NCBI RefSeq assembly: GCF_900101885.1
Contig: NZ_FNAN01000012.1
Coordinates: forward strand, 248,001 to 312,000
Source of the DNA: Dyadobacter soli
GTDB lineage: Bacteria; Bacteroidota; Bacteroidia; Cytophagales; Spirosomataceae
Direction: 5' to 3'
Length of the DNA stretch: 64,000 nucleotides
Shown: positions 27,640 to 35,158 of the stretch, one piece after another
Layout of the letters: each line of letters starts with the position of its first letter
Numbering within the stretch: the stretch's first letter is position 1
The notes under the pieces: model-generated
Database searches by the model: none
Told to the model about the DNA's origin: nothing
What the model saw: only the letters and a program-made list of their open reading frames with translations
Program-made: the position numbers and the translations under genes

Positions 27640-30228
27640 TCAAAACTTCAATGCGACTCCGGCCATTACATTCGCCGGCTTCTGCGGGCTTCCGTCGCTG
27701 AGCCAGTATTTTTCGTTCAGGAGGTTATCTCCTTTAAGGCTAATACGAAAGCGCGGCTGGTCGTAAAACAATGTCGCATTCACCAGCGTGTACGACGGCA
27801 AAGTGAATGTATTGGCCGCATTGAAATACGATTCGGAAACATAGTAGCCACCCGCGCCCAGGCCAAAACCGCGCAAACTACCGGCATTGACCTGGTAACT
27901 CACCCAAAGGTTGGCGGTGTTTTTAGGTGTGGAGACAGCGCGTTTTCCAAGCACGGCCTCTGCGGCACGGCTAAATTCGTTGTCGTTATAACCATAGCCC
28001 ATGACAATGTTCAGTCCGCGTACCGGGCTTGCGATCAACTCCGCTTCGATCCCTTTACTCTCCTGCGTACCATCCTGAACCATGAAGTTCTGATTATTGA
28101 TCGTTTTCAAATAGGTCGAGTTTTTGACGGCAATGTCATAGTAGCTGATCGTCGCGCTCAGTTTATTAGCCAAAAGATTGACCTTCGCGCCAATCTCCCA
28201 CTGGTTGGCCTGCTGCGGCTTGAAATTAGAAACCGTCCCGTCGGGCTGGCTTGCTGCGGGAATGTTTTTGAAGCCGTTCATATAGTTTGCAAAAAGCGAA
28301 ATGCGATCCGGTAATGGCTGATACACAATGCCGAGTTTGGGCGAAAGCGCCGTTTGCTTGAAATCACCCGTGGTAATGCCGGTCAGGTTGTTCAATGTGC
28401 CATCGTTTACAAAACGGTCGACGCGCAGACTGAGCAATACCATCAGTTGCCGGGTAAAATTGATCATATCCGAGGCATAGGCGCTGTAAGAATATTGTTT
28501 GTTGATCGATTCCGGCGCATTGAGTTTGGTAAACAAAGTCTGAATCTGATCGTTATCCAGCGAGCGGCTTGCCTTGTTGATATTTACCGTGTCGAGCGTC
28601 ACGACGCCATAATGCATGTGGCGGTATTGCGTCAGGTAATCTACCCCGAGCAAAAGCCGGTTGCGAATCGGGCCCACCTGGAAATCGCCGATGAAATTCT
28701 GCTGAATCTGTTTCCGGCCCCATTTGTCAGGAAACCATACGCTTACCTGCCGGCGAATGGTCGAATCGGTCATCCATGTATAATTGAACTGGTTGAAATG
28801 ATCGTAAGTCCCGAGCGACCAGGCGTAATTGGTCTGCGACGTCCAGTTGGGCGACAGTTTATATTCAGCCTGAAAATACACGTTATTGGAAGCCTGTATC
28901 GAACTCGCCGAATTGTCGATCAGCGAGCGCTTGTAGCCCAATTTCAGTTCGTCGAATGCTTTGGCTTTTACGCCGGCACCAATGGTTAGCAGCGTGGCCG
29001 AGGTAGCTTTGGCGGTCTGGATATCGGCATTGAGGTTCAGTGTCAGGCGGTCGGATGCTTTGTAGGTAAAACTGGGCGCAATGGCGGTTGTATGCGAAAA
29101 GCCCTGGTCCTGGAACGAGTTTTCCTTCTGCGCAGCCGCATTGAAACGGAAAAGCAAGGTCTTGTCACGGTTAACCGGCGTATTCACATCCACCGTAAAC
29201 CGGCTCAGGTCGTTGCTGCCCGTAGAATAAGAAACTTCGCCGCCCAGCTTTTCGAACGGCTTTTTGGTAACATAATTGACCAATCCATTGAATGACACCA
29301 TCGCCGACCCGAACAATGTGCTCGAAGGCCCGCGAATCACCTCCACACGCTCCACGATCGCCGGATCGATACCGGTTTTCAGGAAGGTAGCCATCCCGTT
29401 CCGCAGGTTATCGCCCGACTGAAACCCGCGCGATATGAATGCAGGCATACCCGCGCCCGTACGTGTGGAAGTTGCTCCCGGCACATTCCGGAACGATTCT
29501 TCCAGCCGCGTGATCATCTGCTCATTCATCAACGCCTTGCCTACCACGCTGTAAACCTGCGGGTTTTCGAGGTTTTTCAGCGGCATTCTTGCTACATAAT
29601 CGCTTTCCTTGTTACCGAATTTATTGGCGCTGCCCGTCACTACGAGCTCTTGCAGCGTTTTGCTATCTTCATTCAGTGACACGTCCTGCATTGTCACAGT
29701 CTGATCCGCCAGCACTTCTACCTCCTGCTCGATGGCCTCATAACCCAGCAGCTGGATCACCACGATCTGCTTTCCGGCGGGAACATTTTTCACCACATAT
29801 TCCCCGCGGGCATCCGTTTGTGCCCCTTTTCCGGTTCTTTTTACCAAAATATTCACAAACTCCGCCGCCTGCCCGTCCGACGTCCGGACCGCACCTTTTA
29901 CATTTCCTCTTCCTTCGGTTTTGGCAAGGATCAGAATCTTGTTTCCCTGCACTTTCACGCGGTCGGCAGCCTCACCGATCAGCTGCGTAAGCGCTTCTTT
30001 TACAGTAACATCTTTCACATTCAGCGAAACTTTCCGGTGTACATCCAGGTAAGTCCCGCTGTAAGAAAACGTGCATTGCGCCTGTTCTCCCACGGCAGCC
30101 AGGGCATCGCTCAGCGCGATTTGATCGAGTGAAATCGTGATCCGCTTGTCGAGCACAGATTTTACCTGTGCATGCAGCATAAGCGGTATGGCCAGCATCA
30201 GCACAGCCAGTTTGAATAGGGTTTTCAT
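27640..30228 (-). CDS. FecA-type TonB-dependent siderophore receptor with STN domain
   Basis: An 862-residue receptor. Signal peptide (FKLAVLMLAIPLMLHAQ), STN signalling domain ~25-105 (LDKRITISLDQIALSDALAAVGEQ), carboxypeptidase-regulatory-like domain ~110-190, plug ~200-330 (RVEVIRGPSSTLFGSAMVSFNGLVNYVTKKP) and a barrel ending in Phe. The plug and barrel match ferrichrome/ferric-siderophore receptors. The STN domain is what FecA uses to signal to FecR, and FecR and FecI homologues lie directly upstream. It should therefore import a ferric siderophore and induce its own synthesis. Confidence 0.94.
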   Translation of the reverse strand: MKTLFKLAVLMLAIPLMLHAQVKSVLDKRITISLDQIALSDALAAVGEQAQCTFSYSGTYLDVHRKVSLNVKDVTVKEALTQLIGEAADRVKVQGNKILILAKTEGRGNVKGAVRTSDGQAAEFVNILVKRTGKGAQTDARGEYVVKNVPAGKQIVVIQLLGYEAIEQEVEVLADQTVTMQDVSLNEDSKTLQELVVTGSANKFGNKESDYVARMPLKNLENPQVYSVVGKALMNEQMITRLEESFRNVPGATSTRTGAGMPAFISRGFQSGDNLRNGMATFLKTGIDPAIVERVEVIRGPSSTLFGSAMVSFNGLVNYVTKKPFEKLGGEVSYSTGSNDLSRFTVDVNTPVNRDKTLLFRFNAAAQKENSFQDQGFSHTTAIAPSFTYKASDRLTLNLNADIQTAKATSATLLTIGAGVKAKAFDELKLGYKRSLIDNSASSIQASNNVYFQAEYKLSPNWTSQTNYAWSLGTYDHFNQFNYTWMTDSTIRRQVSVWFPDKWGRKQIQQNFIGDFQVGPIRNRLLLGVDYLTQYRHMHYGVVTLDTVNINKASRSLDNDQIQTLFTKLNAPESINKQYSYSAYASDMINFTRQLMVLLSLRVDRFVNDGTLNNLTGITTGDFKQTALSPKLGIVYQPLPDRISLFANYMNGFKNIPAASQPDGTVSNFKPQQANQWEIGAKVNLLANKLSATISYYDIAVKNSTYLKTINNQNFMVQDGTQESKGIEAELIASPVRGLNIVMGYGYNDNEFSRAAEAVLGKRAVSTPKNTANLWVSYQVNAGSLRGFGLGAGGYYVSESYFNAANTFTLPSYTLVNATLFYDQPRFRISLKGDNLLNEKYWLSDGSPQKPANVMAGVALKF

Positions 30229-30281
30229 TAATTTTGTTTCAATGTTTGATTAATTCTTTCAATGAGAGTTGTTGGACACCA

Positions 30282-30323
30282 GCCCGGGTGCAAGTTTGCG
30301 AGACGGAACACCCGGGCCTTTTT
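30282..30323. terminator. GC-rich hairpin between FecR and FecA-like genes
   Basis: GCCCGGGTG (30282-30290) pairs perfectly with CACCCGGGC (30309-30317) across an 18-base loop. The plus strand continues CTTTTT, the minus strand does not. Both flanking genes are on the minus strand, so it is either an attenuator or processing hairpin in their mRNA, or a terminator against antisense transcription. Confidence 0.6.
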
Positions 30324-30387
30324 ACAGGCTGCCCTCGGAGTGATCAGGGAGGATTAATTTTCATAAGCGGGTCGAGCAATGGTTGAT

Positions 30388-31350
30388 TTATTGAATAATA
30401 AGCTGCTTGCCTTGCTGGGTATAGGTAAATTTCATAGCCGACGCCATGTCGTTCACGATCGTTTGCAATGAGGGATTTTCATAGGTACCTGTAAAAATCA
30501 CCGTTTTCAATGCCTGCTTGCGGATTTCTACCTTAATGCCATACCACCGTTCGAGCATCACGGCGATTTCCGATAAGCGAGTATCGCGGAAAGTCAGCCT
30601 GTTCTGCTTCCATCCCGCATACGCCCCTGCGTACACATTGTGATGGGACAACGCCCCCGAAGCCGAATCGAACGAGGCCAGTTGATTAGCCGTCAGCACG
30701 ACCTGCTTCTCTTCTTGTCCAAACCGTACCTTGCCCTCCGTCACAACCAGTTCCGTTGCTTCGCCGGGATAAGCTTTCAGGTTAAAAACCGTCCCCAGCA
30801 CCCGGGTTTCAGTGTTTTTTGTATGAATGGTAAATGGCCGCGAAGGATCTTTACTGATTTCAAAAAACGCCTCTCCGGTGAGGTAAATGCTTCTGCAAGT
30901 GTCGGTAAAATGATCGGGGAAACGCAAATGGCTGCCTGCATTAAGGTATACCAGCGAGCTGTCGGGTAAATAGAACTTCTTCTTTTCCCCGAATGCGGTC
31001 CTTACTTCCTGAAAATGAACAGATGTGATATGCAATGCATCGTTTCTTCCTCCAAACCAACGATAACCCAGCCACGACATGCCCAGGAGAATCGTAACAC
31101 TTGCCGCTATACGCGACCATTTCCAGAACGACAAGCTCCGTCCCGCATGTCCGGAACCTCTCTGATGCTCGTACGAGCCCCTCAGCCCATTCCATATCCG
31201 CGACTGCTTGGCTTGCCGCTCGCTGCCCTGCAAATAGGATGGTGCATCGTCGTCGCCTTCGCCGGCGAGCCATTGCTGCACGGCATATTCTTCTTCGGGT
31301 GTACATTGCCCGAGGTGGTATTTCCGGATTAGTTCAGGGGTAACCTGCAT
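30388..31350 (-). CDS. FecR-family anti-sigma factor
   Basis: A 320-residue membrane anti-sigma factor/signal transducer. N-terminal anti-sigma segment ~1-55 (LIRKYHLGQCTPEEEYAVQQWLAGE), one membrane helix ~80-98 (RIAASVTILLGMSWLGYRW), FecR domain ~110-210 (RTAFGEKKKFYLPDSSLVYLNAGSHLRFP, ITGEAFFEISKDPSRPF-like) and C-terminal DUF4974 domain ~245-318 (NRLTFRDTRLSEIAVMLERWYG). It should hold the FecI-like factor and respond to the receptor STN domain. It has the full length that the FecR-like protein at 746 lacks. Confidence 0.94.
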   Translation of the reverse strand: MQVTPELIRKYHLGQCTPEEEYAVQQWLAGEGDDDAPSYLQGSERQAKQSRIWNGLRGSYEHQRGSGHAGRSLSFWKWSRIAASVTILLGMSWLGYRWFGGRNDALHITSVHFQEVRTAFGEKKKFYLPDSSLVYLNAGSHLRFPDHFTDTCRSIYLTGEAFFEISKDPSRPFTIHTKNTETRVLGTVFNLKAYPGEATELVVTEGKVRFGQEEKQVVLTANQLASFDSASGALSHHNVYAGAYAGWKQNRLTFRDTRLSEIAVMLERWYGIKVEIRKQALKTVIFTGTYENPSLQTIVNDMASAMKFTYTQQGKQLIIQ

Positions 31351-31441
31351 AGGATTCGTTCAGGGAGAGGAATGCTCCCTGTTACCAGTTGCCGAGTGCC
31401 GGGAAATCCCCTACGGCTATCATAAAAATTTTGGAAAATAT

Positions 31442-31951
31442 TTAACGATCGACTCCTAGGTGCAATCTTAAAGTACGCAGCGCCTTGGTAATCTGGTTTT
31501 CGACCGTCTTTTCAGAAATCGCCAGTGAATGGGCGATCTGCTTGTTGTTCATGCCGTTTTCTCTGCTCATCCGGAAAACCCGCTGGCATTGCTCGGGTAA
31601 TGCGTTCACGATCCGGCCGACCTGTTCCGAAAGCGCGTTGTAGTGGACCAGATTCTCCGTGTGATTTTCATATGAGGATGTGGTGAAAGCCATTTCCCGG
31701 AGATTTCGGGTTTCGACGGCGGTATTCCGCAAATATTCGAACGATTTGAGCCGCGCAGCCCTTACGAGGTAATTTTCAATCCCTGTATCGATCAGCAGGG
31801 AGTCGCGCCGCTCCCATAACGAGCGAAAAATATCCTGCACAAGTTCCTCTGCCACAGCGCTGTCGCCTACAAAACGGAAGCATATATTGTACATCCTCTC
31901 CCAGTAACCCAGGAAAATCCGTTCAAAAACGCTTTCATCATTCAGACGCAT
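31442..31951 (-). CDS. ECF sigma factor, FecI-like
   Basis: A 169-residue ECF sigma factor. Region 2: VFERIFLGYWERMYNICFRFVGD and ELVQDIFRSLWERRDSL. Region 4: MNNKQIAHSLAISEKTVENQITKAL. It precedes fecR- and fecA-like genes in the same direction (91-base gap), the classic order for iron-starvation surface signalling. It resembles the factor at 120-659, so the window has two such systems. Confidence 0.94.
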   Translation of the reverse strand: MRLNDESVFERIFLGYWERMYNICFRFVGDSAVAEELVQDIFRSLWERRDSLLIDTGIENYLVRAARLKSFEYLRNTAVETRNLREMAFTTSSYENHTENLVHYNALSEQVGRIVNALPEQCQRVFRMSRENGMNNKQIAHSLAISEKTVENQITKALRTLRLHLGVDR

Positions 31952-32214
31952 CGATAGTAATCTTATTTAGACCTATTCTAAATGCAAAAATGATTCTTAA
32001 ACCGTTTAAAATCAAATTTCCTGCAACTAATTGACAGATTTCTGCGAAATGGACGTTAACGAGGGAACAGACTACACCAGTTTTGATACGGTTTAACCCC
32101 TCGTTTGGGCAGTTCATCACATTGGCGTTCTGTATGTTGGTTCTTCAACACTAATTTTAGAGCATGTTTCAATCAGTGGAAGCGCGTCTTCCGGAACATT
32201 AACTTCATTTAGCC

Positions 32215-32655
32215 ATGAGTACAATTGAAATTGAACAAGAGCAGGAAATTACTCCCATGAACATCATCCGGATCGGAACAGGGTTCTGGTCTGCAAAACC
32301 GTTGCTGGCGGCCATCAGGCTTGGCCTTTTCACCGAACTGGCCGACGGCCCGCTTTTTGTTTCGGAAATCCGCCAAAAACTCGGACTCCAGAGCCACAGC
32401 TCCCTGGACTTCCTCGATACCCTCGTAACCTGGGGCATCATCGAGCGCCACGGCAAGGGTTTCACCGCCATTTACTGCAACTCCCCCGAAGCCGACACCT
32501 TCCTCAACCGCCGCAAACCCGACTACCTGGGTAACGTGCTGGAAATTGTGAATGACGAAAAATCATCGCTGGCCAACAACCTGAAACAAGCCGTCACCGG
32601 CCCGGACTTCCAAAAGCGATTGGATCTGAACCGGCTGTTCACGATGGTGGCGTGA
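32215..32655 (+). pseudogene. Truncated O-methyltransferase: dimerisation domain only
   Basis: 146 residues. The first ~110 match the N-terminal winged-helix dimerisation domain of acetylserotonin/hydroxyindole-type O-methyltransferases (MNIIRIGTGFWSAKPLLAAIRLGLFTELADG, LDFLDTLVTWGIIERHGKGF, FLNRRKPDYLGNVLEI). Full members run to ~340 residues with a SAM-binding Rossmann domain, which is entirely absent: the frame ends in an unrelated tail (LNRLFTMVA) before the module array. It was probably cut by the event that placed or rearranged the array. A functional short regulator is a less likely alternative. Confidence 0.7.
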
Positions 32656-32676
32656 CATTAGTTATACTTCATCACG

Positions 32677-32696
32677 GGGAGCGGTTTGCCGCTCCC
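32677..32696. terminator. Hairpin between truncated methyltransferase and module array
   Basis: GGGAGCGG (32677-32684), loop TTTG, CCGCTCCC (32689-32696): a perfect 8-bp stem. It directly abuts the stop codon of the last gene of the array (32697-32699, minus strand). There is no T-run on either side, so termination strength is uncertain. Confidence 0.55.
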
Positions 32697-32873
32697 TTAT
32701 CGACCTCTAAGCCTACGAAGTTGTTCCCGTAATTCGGGAGTGTGGATAGATTCGAGACGGTTTATCTTTTCTTTTGCAGCCATCCATAGTTTCGGATAAC
32801 GTTGCTTCAATTCATCCTCTGTTATCCAGTTCTCTGCGGCATTTGTTTTGCCATCCACGTTTAGTTCTGTCAT
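32697..32873 (-). CDS. Small partner protein of module 1 (58 residues)
   Basis: Unrecognised 58-residue charged protein, last gene of the array. It begins MTELNVDGKTNAAENWIT and ends TPELREQLRRLRGR. Its start overlaps the stop of the preceding large gene by one base (TGATG), so they are translationally coupled. It resembles the small proteins of modules 2 and 3: a short N-terminal acidic part (ENWITEDELKQRYP compare ASWLTAEKLEELRP), a central helix, then a T/S-P-E motif and an Arg/Leu-rich end. No enzyme motif or membrane segment. It could be a small binding partner or antitoxin-like protein; this is inference from position only. Confidence 0.7.
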   Translation of the reverse strand: MTELNVDGKTNAAENWITEDELKQRYPKLWMAAKEKINRLESIHTPELREQLRRLRGR

Positions 32874-33334
32874 CACTTTTTGTTTTGGTTAGGTAATCCA
32901 TTCTTAATCGATACGGTAAAGCTCCGGTAGGATCTTCCTAGCTGAAAAATTTCATAACCATCGGCTGTCAACCCGTAGATATCAAAATAATTCCCGATGT
33001 CTTTCAGTTCTCGCACAATTGCTATCTGATACAAACGGGTCCGGGCTTGCGTAGTGCCTTCAATCATCACTTCTGCCAGTGGACGGTCGCTAAGAAAAAA
33101 CGCTATTGCTTTCGCTATGGTAGTTAAAATAAACTTTGTATTGCCGCTATTACTCGTACAATCCACGTCGATGCTCCCATCGTTTTGCAAATCACCAAGT
33201 ACAACCGCATAGGAGTTTGGGATAGCCGTCGGCAAAAAAAGCACAACCTTATCCATCAATTTATTCCGATTGCTGGAAAAGCTAAATATCTGACCTGAAT
33301 TGTCAAACAAATACTCATACAAGGATGAATCCAT
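32873..33334 (-). CDS. Large protein of module 1 (DUF6934-like, 153 residues)
   Basis: Unknown function; resembles what I know as DUF6934, a Bacteroidota family of ~150 residues. It shares with its three paralogues in the array the order YEYLFDNSGQ-FSFSS (N-terminus), VVLGDLQNDGSIDVD, a central AIAFFLSD, TRARTRLYQIAIVRELK-type helix (here ARTRLYQIAIVRELKDIG) and a final GRSYRSFTVSIK. The mix of beta strands around a helix fits a compact single domain without signal peptide. It is closest to the module 4 protein, not to its neighbour in module 2. It carries the leader motif TACAAATTG 26 bases before its ATG (33360-33368). Confidence 0.8.
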   Translation of the reverse strand: MDSSLYEYLFDNSGQIFSFSSNRNKLMDKVVLFLPTAIPNSYAVVLGDLQNDGSIDVDCTSNSGNTKFILTTIAKAIAFFLSDRPLAEVMIEGTTQARTRLYQIAIVRELKDIGNYFDIYGLTADGYEIFQLGRSYRSFTVSIKNGLPNQNKK

Positions 33335-33359
33335 TGGGAATAGTTACGTCATTTATTCC

Positions 33360-33368
33360 CAATTTGTA
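33360..33368 (-). promoter_or_regulatory. Conserved leader motif, module 1
   Basis: TACAAATTG on the minus strand, with 25 bases between it and the ATG at 33334. The same 9-mer occurs at exactly the same distance before all four large genes. In modules 1 and 4 it is preceded by a similar stretch (GGTT.TTACAAATTG). It is either part of the promoter or a protein/ribosome-related leader element. Confidence 0.65.
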
Positions 33369-33419
33369 AAAACCGATAGACAGCCTTCAATCCAATGTCC
33401 GAACGGCAGCGGCTAATTA

Positions 33420-33611
33420 TCAAGAGCGATTTTCGATCCCTCCCTCCCTTAGTTTTCGCAATGCTGCCCTGAATTCCGGCGTCCAGGCAGCGACTTCTTT
33501 ATCAACGATTGCCTGAGCATTCGCTTCAATTATTGGACGAAGCTCTTCTAACTTCTCTGCGGTCAACCAACTTGCCGCAGTATCGTGTTGGTCTGCAACT
33601 CTTGCTTTCAT
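33420..33611 (-). CDS. Small partner protein of module 2 (63 residues)
   Basis: Unrecognised 63-residue protein following the large gene of module 2 by 18 bases. It is helix-rich: TAASWLTAEKLEELRPIIEANAQAIVDK, then AAWTPEFRAALRKLREG and the tail ENRS. Over the C-terminal half it is nearly identical to the module 3 small protein, also at DNA level (79 bases with one difference). The N-terminal half differs. This mosaic similarity suggests gene conversion. Function unknown. Confidence 0.8.
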   Translation of the reverse strand: MKARVADQHDTAASWLTAEKLEELRPIIEANAQAIVDKEVAAWTPEFRAALRKLREGGIENRS

Positions 33612-33629
33612 TTGATTTAATAGGTTAGA

Positions 33630-34082
33630 TTAAAAATTCAGTTGATCAGTTTTTAATGAGACAATTATCTTCTTGTAGTTTTTGCCACTTTGAAAAGCTT
33701 CCGGCTTTTCTCCATGAAATCCAAGAATGTTTAGATAATTGCCCAAATCCTCCATTTCCCTTCCGATGGCAATCTGATAGAGGCGCGCCCGCGATTCTGT
33801 GCTCGCTTCAATCACAACCTTTGCCTCTGGATGGTCGCTAAGAAAAAAGACTATTGACCTGGCTGCAATAGATAACACCTTTTCAGTATCACCATTGTTA
33901 CTTCTACTTTCTACATTGATCGACCCGTCCGGATCAAGGTCGCCTAGCAACATCTTATAGGTATCAGGTTCACTGGTTGGTCTGAACAATATTGCTTTGA
34001 TGATGGATTCTCTCCCAATGCTCTCAAACCAAAACATCATGTGTTTACCGCTCAGGATACTTTCGTAAAAAGCTTCATTCAT
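33630..34082 (-). CDS. Large protein of module 2 (DUF6934-like, 150 residues)
   Basis: Paralogue of the other three large array proteins, closest to the module 3 copy (shared IKAI-FRPTSEPD, LGDL, FFLSDH, VVIEAS, RLYQ, GKNYK). Conserved core: SIVFFLSDHPEAKVVIEAS, SRARLYQIAIGREMEDLGNYL and KNYKKIIVSLK. No signal peptide, no obvious catalytic triad. The Arg-x-Arg-Leu-Tyr-Gln motif is conserved in all four copies and may mark a binding or active site. It is preceded by the TACAAATTG leader and a TTGTAATTATTACAA palindrome. Confidence 0.82.
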   Translation of the reverse strand: MNEAFYESILSGKHMMFWFESIGRESIIKAILFRPTSEPDTYKMLLGDLDPDGSINVESRSNNGDTEKVLSIAARSIVFFLSDHPEAKVVIEASTESRARLYQIAIGREMEDLGNYLNILGFHGEKPEAFQSGKNYKKIIVSLKTDQLNF

Positions 34083-34107
34083 ATCGAGAAGAATTTTAAT
34101 TTCCTCT

Positions 34108-34134
34108 CAATTTGTATCCTTGTAATTATTACAA
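34108..34134 (-). promoter_or_regulatory. Leader motif plus palindrome, module 2
   Basis: TACAAATTG (34108-34116) lies 25 bases before the ATG at 34082. Directly upstream is the perfect 15-base palindrome TTGTAATTATTACAA (34120-34134), a likely operator. The same pair, same spacing, occurs before module 3. Confidence 0.7.
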
Positions 34135-34168
34135 CACAATCCAATGTCCAAGCGGTAGCGGATGATTA

Positions 34169-34360
34169 TCAAGAGCGATTTTCGATCCTTCCCTCCCTTA
34201 GTTTTCGCAATGCTGCCCTGAATTCCGGCGTCCAGGCAGCGACCAACCGATCTACCTTCTCTTGCGCAGCTGCTTCAATAGTCGGACGAAATTCTTCCAA
34301 CTTTTCTGAGGTAAACCAGTCCGACACACTCCTCTTTTCGTTTTTAATTTTTGTTTCCAT
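34169..34360 (-). CDS. Small partner protein of module 3 (63 residues)
   Basis: Paralogue of the module 2 small protein (SVSDWFTSEKLEEFRPTIEAAAQEKVDR, then AAWTPEFRAALRKLREGRIENRS). It follows its large gene by 23 bases. The C-terminal 26 codons are virtually the same as in module 2. No known domain, predicted mainly helical, no export signal. Confidence 0.8.
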   Translation of the reverse strand: METKIKNEKRSVSDWFTSEKLEEFRPTIEAAAQEKVDRLVAAWTPEFRAALRKLREGRIENRS

Positions 34361-34383
34361 TAGATTTCAATTAAGCGTGTTGA

Positions 34384-34836
34384 TTAAAATTCTAACCCAT
34401 CTTTTCTCAATGAAACGACAAACCTCTTATAGTTTTTGCCGCGCTGCAAAACTTCCGGATTTTCACCCTCAAATCCATGCACCGCAAGGCAATCGCCAAG
34501 ATTTTCCAGTTCTCTTTTTATCGCCATCTGATAAAGACGTGACCGGGAATCGCTGCTCGCCTCAATTACCACTTGTGCCCCCAAATGATCACTTAGGAAG
34601 AATAACAACGCCTTGGCAACAGTGGACAACACTTCCTCCATATCACCATTATCGCTTCTCACTTCCAGATCAATCAAGCCATCCGAAGTCAAATCTCCCA
34701 GTGCTATTTCATAGATATCAGGTTCACTAGTTGGCCTGAACATTATCGCTTTCACAATAGATGCTCTACCCATACTCTTAAACCAAAACGTCAGACGCTC
34801 GCCGTACCAATCTGTTCCGTAAAATGCTGCATTCAT
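34384..34836 (-). CDS. Large protein of module 3 (DUF6934-like, 150 residues)
   Basis: Paralogue closest to module 2. It begins MNAAFYGTDWYGERLTFWF and ends GKNYKRFVVSLRKDGLEF. Shared core motifs: LGDLTSDGLIDLE, LLFFLSDHLGAQVVIEAS, SRSRLYQMAIKRELENLG. By eye about half to two thirds of positions agree with module 2, fewer with modules 1 and 4. Leader motif and palindrome precede it at 34862-34888. Confidence 0.82.
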   Translation of the reverse strand: MNAAFYGTDWYGERLTFWFKSMGRASIVKAIMFRPTSEPDIYEIALGDLTSDGLIDLEVRSDNGDMEEVLSTVAKALLFFLSDHLGAQVVIEASSDSRSRLYQMAIKRELENLGDCLAVHGFEGENPEVLQRGKNYKRFVVSLRKDGLEF

Positions 34837-34861
34837 TGTGAGAAGAATTTAGGTTTCTTCT

Positions 34862-34888
34862 CAATTTGTATCCTTGTAATTATTACAA
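34862..34888 (-). promoter_or_regulatory. Leader motif plus palindrome, module 3
   Basis: TACAAATTG (34862-34870), 25 bases before the ATG at 34836, and TTGTAATTATTACAA (34874-34888), a perfect palindrome with a one-base centre. Identical arrangement to module 2. Confidence 0.7.
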
Positions 34889-34922
34889 CACAATCCGATG
34901 TCCAACCGGTAGCGGATGATTA

Positions 34923-35135
34923 TCAAGAGCGATTTTCGGTTGGCGACACCACGCCCAGGCGACGTCGCTGAAAAGCATTCCGGTAGTTTTCCCAGTATTC
35001 GGGTGAATGATTCGCGAGAATGAGAGCCCTCTTTTCCTCAGCTAGCTTTTGCATGGCGGAAAACAGCTTTTCTCTCTGATCAGCTGTGAGTTCTATTCTT
35101 CCGGAATTGGTAGTCGTGTTAATATTTAGTTCCAT
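34923..35135 (-). CDS. Small partner protein of module 4 (70 residues)
   Basis: Unrecognised 70-residue protein, the most divergent of the four small partners: MELNINTTTNSGRIELTADQ, a helix (EKLFSAMQKLAEEKRALIL), then NHSPEYWENYRNAFQRRRLG and the tail PTENRS. The S-P-E motif and the ENRS end connect it with the others. ATG 35135 is chosen; an ATG two codons upstream (35141) is also possible. It follows its large gene by about 20 bases. Confidence 0.75.
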   Translation of the reverse strand: MELNINTTTNSGRIELTADQREKLFSAMQKLAEEKRALILANHSPEYWENYRNAFQRRRLGVVSPTENRS

Positions 35136-35158
35136 ATGCAACCGGTTGATATTTTCAA

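Noticed and set aside
29589..29990. 133-codon plus-strand ORF within the FecA-like gene
   Set aside because: Proline/arginine-rich shadow of the receptor frame in a GC-rich stretch.
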